Source: Liolophura sinensis
Taxonomy: Eukaryota; Mollusca; Polyplacophora; Chitonida; Chitonidae
Reading direction: 5' to 3'
Assembly: GCF_032854445.1 (NCBI RefSeq)
Contig: NC_088304.1
Coordinates: 10,737,704 to 10,801,703 of the forward strand
Length of the DNA stretch: 64,000 nucleotides
Shown here: positions 21,501-32,365 of the stretch, piece after piece
Layout of the letters: every line of letters begins with the position of its first letter
Position numbering within the stretch: the stretch's first letter is position 1
Notes under the pieces: generated by a model
Databases searched by the model: none
What the model was told of the DNA's origin: nothing
What the model saw: only the letters and a program-made list of their open reading frames with translations
Position numbers and translations under genes: made by a program

Positions 21501-24500
21501 GTAAGACATATAAAGCTATGCCTGTACTATATACAGACGAGCTAAAAACATATCAAACTATTTATCTGGACAGTGTTCAATGGTCTTTAGTCTGACATAT
21601 TCTTAATGTATCTGTTTTCTTTGCCTGTTCAAAGGATCATATTCAAAAAACTGTGTCCAGTATCACACCTCACCTTTCGTATTTCTTCCACAGTTCTTAA
21701 ACGAATGCCCTCCCCCTTCAATGCCTCACTAGTCAAATGGAACACCTCAGCCTTGTCTTTACCCGCAGCCAGCAATTGTAAGTACTTCTCAACGAATCTG
21801 AAATACATGTAGGGAAACACTTGGTGTTTCTTCTCTTGTTAATTTGATTTATTTATTTAGTTGAATGTTGTTGAATGCTGCTTCTTTTCACATGTAGAAT
21901 GGCAGTCAGTCAGTTTTAAGGTTAAAGAAACTGAAGGTAAACCACCGACCTTTGGTAAGTTTCTAAGGAGCTTTCCCATGGGTGACATATGCATGGATTA
22001 CATGTTGGAAGTCAAGTGATCTTCGACTTGTGTATCACTGTCCATACGACTTACCATTGTCGTTGACTGCTTACCATCATAAGACACCATGAATGCACAG
22101 GAGAGGAACCCATTATTTCCCTTTCCAAGACTAGGATCTTCTGCTAATTTCAAAGCTTGAAACTTTTCAAGTATTAGCCCTGGCTGGGTATTCCTACCAC
22201 TGAGATATTGCGATGCAATCCCTACAGCCACGAAACATTCATGATAATCATTTACATAAAGCCCACTAACTTAGTATATTAGTTTAATAATGTTTTCGAT
22301 GTTTTTCTTTCTAATAGGAAACAAGAGTTCCTAAACATCAAGACTGTTCACATAACAGAGCACTGTTAATTGTAATCAGACCCATGTACAAGTCACTGGC
22401 AAACTCTCCCACCTGCTGCTAATGTCACATTGGTGGAAAACAGTGGTCTTCAATGAACTTCATGCAAAACTACCTGAGGACACTGTTGACTGCTTACTGC
22501 CACCAAGACCCCAAGAACAATGAAAGCAGGGAAATCCCTTGGGGTTTAACATCATATTAAACAATTTTTCAGTCATATGACGACGAAGGAATCCTTAGAG
22601 TGCATGTAATGTGCCTCCTTGATGCAGGACGGATTTCCACTTCTCTTTTTATCTAGTGCTGCTTCACTGAGACGACTTATCGCAGGCAAGTAAGGCATCC
22701 CACCTGAGCCATTGTACTGATACGGGTCAATCAGTTGTTACACTATCCCCTTAATGTTGAACGCCAGTGCTGGAAGTTACGACTTCCTCTTTTACGGTCT
22801 TAGGTGTGACCAGATCCACAAATGACCCTAAATCTACCACCCCCGAAGTGGAGGCTTTAGTCTGATAATGAGATCAAACCAACATCTTGTGTGAGCTCTC
22901 CACAAAAAGGCTAACACTGTAACCACTCTGCTATTGTATTTTATTTATTTGTCTGATTGGTGTTTTCTCAAGAACACTGGTGGGAGGAAACTGGGCAGAG
23001 CCCGGGGGAAACCCACGACCATCCACAGCTTGCTGCCAGTCCTTCCCATTGAAGCTAGAGAGGAAGCCAGCATGAGCTGAACACAGCAACGGCACTGGTG
23101 GGAGGGTCCTGTGTCATTGCACCGCGCTGGCATGCTAACCCCCTCGGCCACAGAGGTCCCCATTGCGCCTATCCACTCCCACTCCCCCTCACTAAATTGT
23201 GGTCTTAATTCCACTGATAGAGGCGGAATCATGCTGCCTAAGTCACTGCATTCTGTCAAGTTCCCAACTTCCAAGATCACTTACTTTTGACAGGTAGTCT
23301 TGACTTTCTCATTTTGTAGATCAACTACATCAGGATTTCCATAAATCTTGTAAAATTGTCTGAAAAATACAACAATTTCACAACATATATGCATTAACAA
23401 ATACCATGTGGATCAAATGAATAATATATATCAATAACAGTACTTAATATTTTATTGATATACACAGTGAGACATTTTGATAACTCTATGCTGGGCATAT
23501 CTAAAGATTTTGCTAAAGGGCCTGTGGACTCACTATTGGGAAAATTTTAATGCAAAGACTCATATGATGAGAGAAATGTCTATTATTAAGCTGTGATTTT
23601 AAACTGCTGTCTGTTTTACTTTGGACTGAGTCATATACCTTATATAAAAGCTTGTGGATGGATACATATTAAAGTTAACCACAATTAAACACACAAACGT
23701 TGACTTCTCATGTTATACCTTACTCCCGCTGTTTAAACAAAATAAAGATGCATACCATAATCCTTCAACTTTCTCAACTGCCTCTGCAACCAATATTTTG
23801 AAACATTCTGAGAGAACTATGCAGTGTAAAGGAATATTTTGCAAAGTTTATGAAGCTTGCATCTTAAATGACACAAACGAATCAATACAGGTGTGATTTT
23901 CATAATAACTGCATACATAAATTCCACTGAAAAAAGTGCATTATTGGTTGAAAAGACTGAAGATTTACAGTATCTGAAAAGTGTATATTTTTGACAATAA
24001 GGACATGTGTGGCTGCAAATTGAGAAACAAACCATTGAGAAATATTCCTACAAGGCCTTATTGTCACAGTCCTGCAAGGTCTTATTGCTTCAGTCCTGCA
24101 CAGTCTTATTGCCACAGTCCTGCAAGGTCTTATTGCCACAGTCCTGCAAGGTCATATTGCCTCAGTCCTGCAAGGTCTTATTGCCACAGTCCTGCAAGGT
24201 CTTATTGCTTCAGTCCTGCAAGGTCTTACTGCCACAGTCCTGCAAGGTCTTATTGCCACAGTCCTGCAAGGTCATATTGCTTCAGTCCTGCACAGTCTTA
24301 TTGCTTCAGTCCTGCAAGGTCTTACTGCCACAGTCCTGCAAGGTCTTATTGCCACAGTCCTGCAAGGTCTTACTGCCACAGTCTTGCAAGGTCTTATTGT
24401 CAGCAATATATGTGAAACATTCTTCAGGATGGCTTTAAACACAATTAAGATAAATTAAATTCAATAAAGTAAATAAATAAATAAGTAAATAGTAAATGCA

Positions 24501-27500
24501 TTAGATAAATTATATTAAATAAAATAAATAAATAAATAGTAAGTCTGTTAGCCAATAGAGGAGTTTGGTGTTTGAACTCTTTTATCGTTGAAGGTAAAAA
24601 AAGTCCAACTATATCGTCTGTCCTGTAACCTGTCAAAAATGTTAGCAACTATTTTAGACCACATTCACTATAACATGGCGTCTGAAAAAAGTGTCATAAA
24701 AAGTAATTTCAAGTGAAGGAATGATAGAGAACATTGAGAATCTGAATGTTTGTCAACCTGAGAAGTTCCTGAAGGAAAGAGGTGTCATTTGTGCTAATGG
24801 AAAGGGGTGAGACAGGTGATCAGTAAATTAATGTCAACACGGTTGCCTAACATTTTGCACCGTTCACATGACACAGTAGGACTGTTTTTACCTTTGATGA
24901 CAAAAGAGTTCCATCTTGAAACTCCCTTAATGGTCTGATGACACTGTCTTATTTGACTGCATTAACAGCAATAGTAAAGGTATTGCACTTGTTTTTTTTT
25001 TTTTTAATACAATATACAGTCAAGACTTTGTAATGTAAGTGATAAGGTGTAAATTGTAATTGCAGTTTATTTAGTTGTTTGTTGTTTAATGTCGTACTCA
25101 AATTTGTTTTTAATCAAGCCCTGATGGTTTATTGGTAAAGGAAATTGGAGTGCCTAGGTTAAACCACTGCCCCTACTTTTGGTATGTTATTGGTGAAGTT
25201 TCTCATGTGTGATTTATCCGACTTGAACACCACACTGGCAAACAGCTCACACACACTGCCGACCACATTGTTTTACCAAAGTTTGAGATTGCACTGACGT
25301 TAGGTTTGGCAAAATTTTATTCAACCATGAATGGCCCCAAATTCAAGCCAGAGCACTGCCATGGCAGTGTGTCACGGCATTTGAGGCAAAATTATCTATC
25401 AAATACGTCTCCACAGCCTTACGTTTGCAAACACTTCTGTTTCTTATCTTTTTGTCTGTTAATTCATTGTAAGCTTAAGGTCCATTTGTCATTACCTAGG
25501 CCGCAAGGGTTCTTGGGAATTCCTTGTTGATGCTCCAAGCAAATCCCTGTATGAACACCCTTGATATACCCTTTAACAAGGGTGGGTAACTGCATCAGGT
25601 TTTTAAATGGAGCACGCTTGGACGTTGGTTTGGGGCCATTCTTTGTCGAACAAAATTTTGCCAAACCTAACATCAGAGCAATCTCGGAAAATGTCTCCAA
25701 GGCTTCACAAAACACAGAGAGCAGGTAGTGAAATCTATAAATTCCCAGTCCACGGCCTGGACCGAACCATCATGAGTACTAGAATCTGTGATTTACATAA
25801 CAGTAAACCAGAAAAATGCCATCCTACACACAAAAATACCTTTCTCAACATTGCGACAGCCCTCTTGATTTGGGATGCCATGGTATCTAAAATAATGACC
25901 TAAATTCACTTGCGATTAGTTACAACTTATGCACACTTTTCTGAGTTTTATTTATAATAAAGTACTATTATTAATTGTGCTCAAATTTAATACCTTGTTG
26001 CCTCATGAAGTTTTATTGGGTGATTACTTATGACATATGACTTTATTATGTTCCACATCCTGTATCATTGCTGATATATTTAATGTCAACACAACAGAAC
26101 ACTACAGTTTCATTCAATTGACGGCGTCAAGAAAAAAAAAAATGCTGACCTAAAAACTCCATTTAATCTTTCGGCAATTACGACAGTTTTTGCAGAATGC
26201 CGTCGCTGATTACCATGACTGTTGCTAGAATATCACTGTTTTATAATGATGACCCAAGAGGCAAACCATCTACCAAACTCCTGATCTCACAATATTCATG
26301 CTTTTCAATAAAATACTCACGCCCTGATTATATCCTCAGCGTACAGAATATTACGCACATGGTCAGTGGGTTCAGGACGGCTGTACTCAGGGCTTTGCCT
26401 AGGTGGAAACGCTTCGTAAATATCATACCATAATGGCTTGTCGATTTCCTTCACAGCACCAGATGTTAAAAGACCTCTCATCCTAAAATTATTAAAAAAA
26501 ACCATATAAAATTATGTAAATATGGTTGAATTTACAAAGTAATACCACTGTGTGCAGTTCTAAGAAACTGGAGAAAATGAAAATGAAAAAATGAGAAAAT
26601 GAAGAGCAACATGCATCATACTTGGTATATTTTAATTAGGCTTAATCGTAGACTGCTCAAACACGAGAGTAGTTGGTGACTTATTTATTGTCACCAAAGC
26701 CGCACAAACCTGGAGAAAAGTCATCAGAAAAATGATATATTCCCCTCCTCCCCACCCCCTAGGCTCACTCCATCACAAGTGATGAGTGACCCTTGGATTA
26801 ACTAGATTAAAAACTGATCCATACAATGAAAAAAGCACGTGCACATCTTAACAGATAGTCGCAGTAACATTTATGAATTTTGGGACAACAGGTCAGCAGG
26901 TGAACAGGAGGTTAGTAGCGTGTGGGAAATTTTCCTCTTAGGACGACAAGGCTGAACATGCATTCATTCAAGTTCCACCTTCTTTTGTTGTTGTTGTGAA
27001 GATAATGTTTATCCTCTTTTTTTGGTTGCTGACCCACTTCTCAGATGTCCATTGTGAAAGTCACTTTTTTCAATGAACTGAAGTCATGTTTCCATGACAG
27101 TAGCGACACCTGTACGAATTCCCATTTGTGAAACTAGTCAGTGTAATTATATGTATCATATAACTATATTGTTATTGGCTTATAGTTCAAGGCCTACTTT
27201 TAACAAATTCTGACACTGTTGAAAATCAGCCTAAATGTTTAATTTAAGAGTCTCTTGATGTCCAATATCAACAAATTTGCTTTCACCCATATCTCGGTTT
27301 ACACTAAACATAGTCCAAAAATAAAAGGCCCAAAATAATCGTTCCCATGGTGAATATTAGATACAACATATATAACATATATTTTTCATATACTGCACAT
27401 GTATAAACTATCATGGGTAAAACACCACTCATGTGTTAAACAAGGGGACGTTACCCCCACCTGTGATTTTTGCAAAATCATATCACATTTCATTAAACAG

Positions 27501-28148
27501 CTAAAGAAATGTACCCAACAAAAACCGTAAACTTTGGATGATTAATCTGACATTGTTGTTGTCAGAGATTTCCAAAAATATGGATAGCATGCTCTAAAGG
27601 GATACACAAGGCTTGTTTTGAGTTTTAGTTCGCATCACTGAGTTTAAACTCTAGAAAGTTCTGCACGCTCTTCTCCATGTCATTGTCCTTCAAGATAATG
27701 CTATATAACTAGAAAAAAAGGTGTAATTAGTGTACAGTCTGATCATATATGATATGATCTGTACACTCTGTGTTGTGAGGACATGGGTTTTCACGGGTGT
27801 GTTGTTGTGCTGCGTATAGGCCTAATACAGACAAAGATACACATATGCACATTTTCTGACAAATGCAACATCAAGATACCCTAAAATTGAATTGAATCAC
27901 CACCACCACTAGCCACCCACCCGCCGGATTCCTCCCTCTCAATCTAAAAAGTACGCGCGGTTCATGGTTTATCTATGGAATGCCTCAGTATTCAATTTTA
28001 ACAGCTACGGGAACCAGTCCGGCCTGCAAGTCGAACTCGAAGATCTCAGTGATACATCGCCATTTCATGTTTCCCATTTAATGACCATACTCCTGCAAAC
28101 AAACCTCGTGAATATGGAACCTATTTTCTCCAGTCGGCTTCCTGCCAT
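18550..28148 (-). CDS. MRPS23: Mitochondrial small ribosomal subunit protein mS23, complete, five exons
   Basis: Exons on the minus strand: 28148-28105, 26482-26321, 23359-23285, 21797-21674 and 18693-18550 (stop TAG 18552-18550). They total 549 bases, 182 residues, and all phases join. The start reads MAGSRLEKIGSIFTR, the standard MRPS23 N-terminus. Exon 2 has DKPLWYDIYEAFPPR, exon 3 FYKIYGNPD and TCQK, and exon 4 FVEKYLQLL and GEGIRL. The tail is hydrophilic and acidic (EEVVDHGSEEYR). mS23 is a structural part of the mitochondrial 28S subunit, encoded in the nucleus and imported. Human mS23 is about 190 residues, so the length fits. The exon 1 donor GTTTGT and exon 5 acceptor TTTTAAAG are weak but are the only ones that fit. 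A divergent promoter is shared with the plus-strand gene. Confidence 0.95.
18694..21673 (-). other. MRPS23 intron 4
   Basis: Holds interspersed family 7 sequence at 19650-20350 and 21240-21450, poly(A) or poly(T) runs, and otherwise unique AT-rich sequence. No coding signal seen. Confidence 0.7.
19650..20350. repeat. Family 7 repeat, about 190-base units in tandem
   Basis: Three to four units share TGCTATTGTGCTCTACATG, GAGCTC-ATACA, AGTACTTTTTGAGA, TTTAACNNTGATTCT and ATTCACAGTACTTAATAT. A further partial unit is at 21240-21450, and a paralogous block at 61020-61450 includes the same left flank (CCAAAGAGC, AACTTCAGCTCAATGCAT). Confidence 0.75.
22545..23165. repeat. Adjacent SINE-like elements, families 2 and 1
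   Basis: 22545-22810 matches the 1438-1730 element (TTTTTCAGTCATATGACGAC, GGAATCCTTAGAG, CTAGTGCTGCTTCACTGAG). 22935-23165 is a family 1 copy (TGATTGGTGTTTTCTCAAGA, GGTGGGAGGAAACTGGGCAG). Both lie in MRPS23 intron 3. Confidence 0.75.
24050..24403. repeat. 24-base minisatellite, about 14 copies
   Basis: Unit TCCTGCAAGGTCTTATTGCC plus ACAG, very regular. Variants are GCTTCAG/GCCACAG/GCCTCAG and CACAGTC for CAAGGTC. Because the unit is a multiple of three it stays open in several frames and yields long repetitive ORFs (143-144 residues) that I do not accept as genes. Confidence 0.95.
25284..25695. mobile_element. MITE-like element with long terminal inverted repeats
   Basis: The left end GAGATTGCACTGACGTTAGG and following bases, with GGCAAAATTTTATTCAACCA and GAATGGCCCCAAA, are repeated in inverted form at the right end (TTTGGGGCCATTCTTTG, AAAATTTTGCCAAACCTAAC, AGAGCAATCTC). 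The terminal inverted repeats are about 70 bases, the element is about 410 bases, and no transposase is present. A rearranged relative lies at 28985-29110. Confidence 0.8.
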
Positions 28149-28313
28149 TATCTTTTTCAAGGCAAATGCGTTCAATTTGACAGTTCTCCTTGATTTCGGA
28201 ATGCGTTGTTGTTGTTACAACCCACATGTGTTTTTCTACTTCCGGTGAATTAACTCCCTTCAGGAAGTGGCCAAAAGGGGACGGAATTTCCAAGTTGGGA
28301 GAGAAAAGCACTG
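28149..28313. promoter_or_regulatory. Putative bidirectional promoter, MRPS23 / plus-strand gene
   Basis: Only 165 bases separate the MRPS23 start codon (28148) from a strong plus-strand 5' splice site (CACTG|GTAAGTG at 28313/28314). The interval holds an ETS-type site ACTTCCGG (28238-28245), a second GGAAGT core (28263-28268) and a palindromic CACATGTG (28223-28230). There is no TATA box at a convincing place. ETS (GABPA/NRF-2) sites are common in promoters of nuclear genes for mitochondrial proteins. Bidirectional use is inferred. Confidence 0.6.
28260..28313 (+). other. Probable non-coding first exon of the plus-strand gene (CUEDC1)
   Basis: Sequence ending AGAAAAGCACTG followed by consensus donor GTAAGTG, with no long ORF. 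Position and strand suit a 5' UTR exon spliced to the CUEDC1 coding exon 5.4 kb downstream, or to the orphan ORFs between. The start is approximate. Confidence 0.4.
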
Positions 28314-28984
28314 GTAAGTGTCTAATTCCATAAATTAGTGCTTTCTCGGCATGTTTTTTGTCGCGAAGAATGGGCTGTTTATAACACCTTTATTATGTCA
28401 CAGAACTGACTGTGCAGAAAGTGGTGTCTTCACCCTAAAATGACTGAAAGTGCTCTTTTGTGAAATATTCGAGTATGGGAAAAAAATCGTTGTTGTTGAG
28501 TTCACCAAAGCTCAGTTACCCTAACTCTTGAACATGAGATGATATGCAGTGTTTGTGACTGAGTCAGTCAGCTGTCAGACTTGAAAGTCGTCAAGTGGTT
28601 AATGAAGTGAGGGGTATTAGAAGCTGTTGTACATGTGACAACAACAGTTGAAATGTTTTCGTAATTGTTAGTTTTACCCGTAGGTAATTTTGCCTTTTTT
28701 AATTTTCCTGTCATGTTAGTCTGAATCAGAATGGAGACTAGGATCATTCCACAGGAGCCATTCTCTTTCTAAACTTTGATTTGAATCTCTTCTGAAAGGA
28801 CAAAACTAAAGGCATAGATTTGTAGAATTCTGATTCTGTCGATGCCATTTGGAATTAGCCCAGTTTTAATATGTCAGTTGATATACATCATGTGTTCCCG
28901 AACTTCTGTCAGCTATAAGGTGAGTATCTATTCACATTGTATTCTCAAGTGAAAAGTAGTCCAGAGATTGCTGTGTTGTTGGGT

Positions 28985-29110
28985 TTGGCAAAATTTTGTT
29001 AGGCCAGGAGTGCCTACATTTGAAAATATAACATGTTTGATGTAGTTACCTGCCCTTGTCAAATATTTTGAACTTCATAGTGGCAGTACTGCAGGTACAT
29101 CACTTGGAGC
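28985..29110 (+). repeat. Relative of the 25284-25695 MITE
   Basis: Begins GGGTTTGGCAAAATTTTGTT and contains TTTGATGTAGTTACCTGCCC plus TTGTCAAA, which corresponds to the reverse of ACAAGGGTGGGTAACTGCAT inside the MITE. It looks like a partial or rearranged copy. Confidence 0.5.
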
Positions 29111-29662
29111 ATTACCCAGAGTTTTGAAGTTCAGGTTGCGGTCACATTGTCACATCATAATTGTATTGAAAAAAACGTGCGTTTCACATTGAACATCTGT
29201 TAAGGGAGGTCAGAGTCAAAGAAGGGCATCAACAAAATCCTTAACAACTGCCGCTATATCAATGAATATCAAGCCAACATGTCCTGAGAAATAGCTAATC
29301 GTTGTGCTTGTGGTAAATCAACATGCTTAACGTTAAAGATACTTGACTGCAAACTTATTGCCTTTAAAACGTATTGTAGTGTGTGCCCTTGAGCTGAACT
29401 TGGTACCGTGTATCCAGGCACTGACCTAATCACGACAGGAAACCCAATTCAACCTGACCTGGTGTGGTCAAGGACGTTGGAGAAAAAATATGGAAATAAC
29501 AACTGAAGACAAATCGCAGGTGTTAATATAACAATAATAATGTAATTTATTCAGTGAAAATACATCTGGCTCCCATGTTCAGTCCCTGTAAGAAAACCTA
29601 TTCTACAGTTCAGTTTAATCGTAAGAAAAAGGTAGACTTATATATAGTGCATGCCATCTTTA

Positions 29663-29952
29663 GACATCTTTCGCTGTCGGCTCCGATGGCTCTAGTCGCC
29701 TTCCGACTATGTCTACAACAGTCTCACCGACCCCTCTTCCCGTGCAGTGCTCTCCCAGCGCCCACGGGAACTCTGTCCGTCAAGGCAACTACAGTAACTC
29801 CATTGACACTAGCAGCCCTACTAGTTTCAGTCACTCTCCTGCGACTAGAACAGTGCACTTGGGGAGCGACGACAGTTTAAGTTCACTTTTCGCTGAGGAG
29901 AGGTCAAAGGCGAGGCCCAGTAGTATATATATGCTTGGACATGTGCTATAAA
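29663..29952 (+). CDS. Unassigned Ser/Thr/Pro-rich ORF, possible exon
   Basis: I do not recognise this. After TTTAG at 29660-29662 an open frame runs to TAA (29950-29952), with an internal ATG at 29709 (MSTTVSPTPLPVQ). It is richer in GC than its surroundings, hydrophilic and Ser-rich (SIDTSSPTSFSHSP, GSDDSLSSLFAEERS), like an intrinsically disordered exon. It could be an alternative 5' exon of CUEDC1 (same strand, between first exon and CUE exon), a small separate gene, or chance. A possible donor is CCCA|GTAGTA near its end. Nothing links it in phase to 33684, so I keep it separate. Confidence 0.3.
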
Positions 29953-30249
29953 GTCTAGTCTCATACGTATATATGTATATATATGCCGGTAAGTCATGCC
30001 TACTAGGCATGTACAGTACTGACACTGCCCAGCCAAGTCTGCAGACTCCTGTCAGTAACGATCACGGCTGTATTACACGTACTTCTCACTCTATTACGTA
30101 TACATAGATACCCCTGCTTTATCAGTGCGAGTTCTGAATGTTTTTTTTTTTCTAATCAATCAAACAAGCCTAACCATATTGCAATATATATATGCTGTGT
30201 GTATGTGTCCTGCTCTAGAAATTTTTGTGTGTTAAGTTATACATGTATT

Positions 30250-30487
30250 TTATCATACCATGGCCATCACACTTTTATTGCGACATATAAGTGATAGTGG
30301 AACAGGAAATGTGAGGTTGACAGACAGCCTGTGATAGTTGTCATCTGCCTGACTTGATGAATTGTCCAGCTCGTGCTGGCTTCCTCTCTGGTCGCACAGC
30401 AACCTGCAGATACATGTGGGTTTCCTCCCAGCATACTGCTGTCTGTCGTTATATAACTGAAATATTCTTGAGTACAACATAAAACAG
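30250..30487 (-). repeat. SINE-like element, family 1, reverse
   Basis: Reverse copy (CCAGCTCGTGCTGGCTTCCT, GTGGGTTTCCTCCCAGCATA, AACTGAAATATTCTTGAGTA). It explains the two 75-residue minus-strand ORFs here. Confidence 0.7.
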
Positions 30488-30944
30488 CAAGCAAATAAAA
30501 TAAGTAAATTAAAACTTAATGGCTTTTTTTGGTGTACAAAGTGGATAAATTTATCAGTTGGTCATGCTGTGAAATTGAGGGGGGAGGGGGTATATTGTGA
30601 AGAAAACAGAACCATTTCATGCCTATATGTAAATGTTTATCATGAACTGTTATCCGAAAATGACAGAAAGGTGGACTACAAGAGCATTCCATGTTTCTTC
30701 TTCTTATCCCTCAATACAAATTACCATGCACACATCTTATCATCTGGTGTTCCAAGAAATGGCCTTTGATGAATAAATGTAAAGGGGCCATTTTTCAAAC
30801 GTGTTTTTCATATCGTAAGCTCCTTGAAATGTGAATAATTTGTGACACCTGTGTGTTAGAATGTACCCCCCCCCCCCCCTCTTCCTGCCCCTAAAACATT
30901 AACGCAGTCATGACATGCATTTACAGCTTTGGTTATGTGCCAGA

Positions 30945-32365
30945 TGTTGTTTCAGGCATATTCTGAAGACATTATTTTGTGTTAACTGGTAAAATTATAC
31001 TGTTTGTGAACCCTGACACTGGCCAATCCAACCAGTGTGGTTTTGTCTCCAAAAGCAAATAACAGATACAGTATGCATAAATTTTACTGAAAGTTGCTCT
31101 TTCATATGCAAAAAGGTTGAAGAATTTGGGTAGTTTGGAAAGATATTAATGGAACTATCTGCGATTTACTTGACATATATTTCTAGGTTTGGTTATGAGA
31201 GGTGTAGTGCGTTGCCCATCACCTCCACCCCCAGCCCTCTCTCCCTTAGGGTTCCCTGTCCACTCTGGTACAGTATGTCTAGCCTTCCTAGGTCTGCCAT
31301 GTCAACCACTTCCCTCAGTCTCAATGATCCCCAGCTGCTAATGATCTGGGCTTAGGAAGTGATCTCATTTACCCTCACCAATGACTTCCTGTCAGCTTAA
31401 CTCTGCGGCCCTTGGGAACTCTGTCAGATGTCTACTCATGAATGTAACCGAAAACACTCGGATATAATGAATCAGCTGTAGTTTGTGTGGTTGGTTTCTG
31501 GTGTAAACTTCACTCTGTCTCCTGTGGTAGATGTCATACAACTAAGCTGAAGAAGGCAATAGGGTGTGTGTGGCTGTGGGGGCTGCTGGCCAAGTGCTCT
31601 ACAGTGCTTGGTATACAGGTACAAGGCTCTTGGACTCAATATGAGAATGCAAGAATGTAGGATTGGGATTCAAAGCCCCATATTTCCACTATTTTCAGCT
31701 ATATCATTGTGAGGTATAAGAATTTGACTACTACAGTTCTTCACCCTTTTCGCATGTTTGTAAGGTGTTTATTCAAGCATATTCTGAAGGCATTATATGT
31801 CCAGTATTTATAATAAACAAATAAATGAGCAACCACAGCTCACAGACAAAATGCTTCAGTAAAAAGAAAATGTACCATAAAGTCTCAAGATTTTTGCATA
31901 TGAAATATAAATATGCATGCGAAATTATATTCATAGGGTTGGTAAACTTGAACATGTAGCATTAAGGAAATTGTTAATTATTTATTTATTTGATTGGTGT
32001 TTTACGCCGTACTAAAAAATATTTCACCTATACGATGGCGGTCAGCATTATGGTGGGTGGAAACCGGGCAGAGCCCAGGGGAAACCCACGACCATGCACA
32101 GCATGAAATTGTTAATTAGGTAATACAGACAGAATACTGTATTTCACCTAGGTGTGTAATTCTTTCACTTTTTACATCGTTGTAAGGTGTATATTCAAGC
32201 ATATTCTGAAGGCATTATGCTGTCTAGATTGATTTTTTGTCAAGCCTTGAAATTGGCCAATCCAATCATTGTAGCTTTGTCTCCAAAGTCAGCTTAAAAA
32301 TGTGCATAAATTGCACTGAAAATTACTCTTTGATGTGCGAAAAGGTTGAGGAATTAAGGTAACTG
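30945..32365. repeat. Cluster of family 6 elements and one family 1 fragment
   Basis: Forward family 6 copies at about 30945-31140 and 32180-32365 share GCATATTCTGAAG, GGCCAATCCAA, TTGCACTGAAA and AAAAGGTTGA(A/G)GAATT. A larger reverse copy at 31740-31970 is matched by 37160-37420. A truncated family 1 copy sits at 31978-32105. Confidence 0.6.
31187..31354 (+). CDS. Unassigned Ser/Pro-rich ORF, possible exon
   Basis: Follows a good acceptor (ATATTTCTAG) and reads FGYERCSALPITSTPSPLSL and on to a TAG at 31352-31354. Local GC is higher than in the flanks. No family recognised. It may belong with the 29663 ORF to one low-complexity transcript, but no splice evidence supports that. Confidence 0.2.

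Larger units (their letters stand above)
23360..26320 (-). other. MRPS23 intron 2
   Basis: Holds the 24-base array (24050-24403), an AAAT-rich tract (24445-24545), a family 3-like fragment (about 25060-25280) and the MITE at 25284-25695. The rest shows no coding signal. Confidence 0.7.

Noticed and set aside
24050-24403. CRISPR-like direct repeats
   Set aside because: Units are contiguous with no unique spacers, and the context is a eukaryotic intron.
23981-24438. Two overlapping ORFs of about 144 residues
   Set aside because: They are translations of the 24-base minisatellite, which is open in several frames; there is no non-repetitive coding content.
25848-25884. Candidate MRPS23 first exon (MASQIKRAVAMLR on the minus strand)
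   Set aside because: Its donor gives the wrong phase for exon 2. The true first exon at 28148-28105 reads MAGSRLEKIGSIFTR and fits exactly.
27940-28320. 94-residue plus and 77-residue minus ORFs near 28.1 kb
   Set aside because: They overlap MRPS23 exon 1 and the promoter in the wrong frames.
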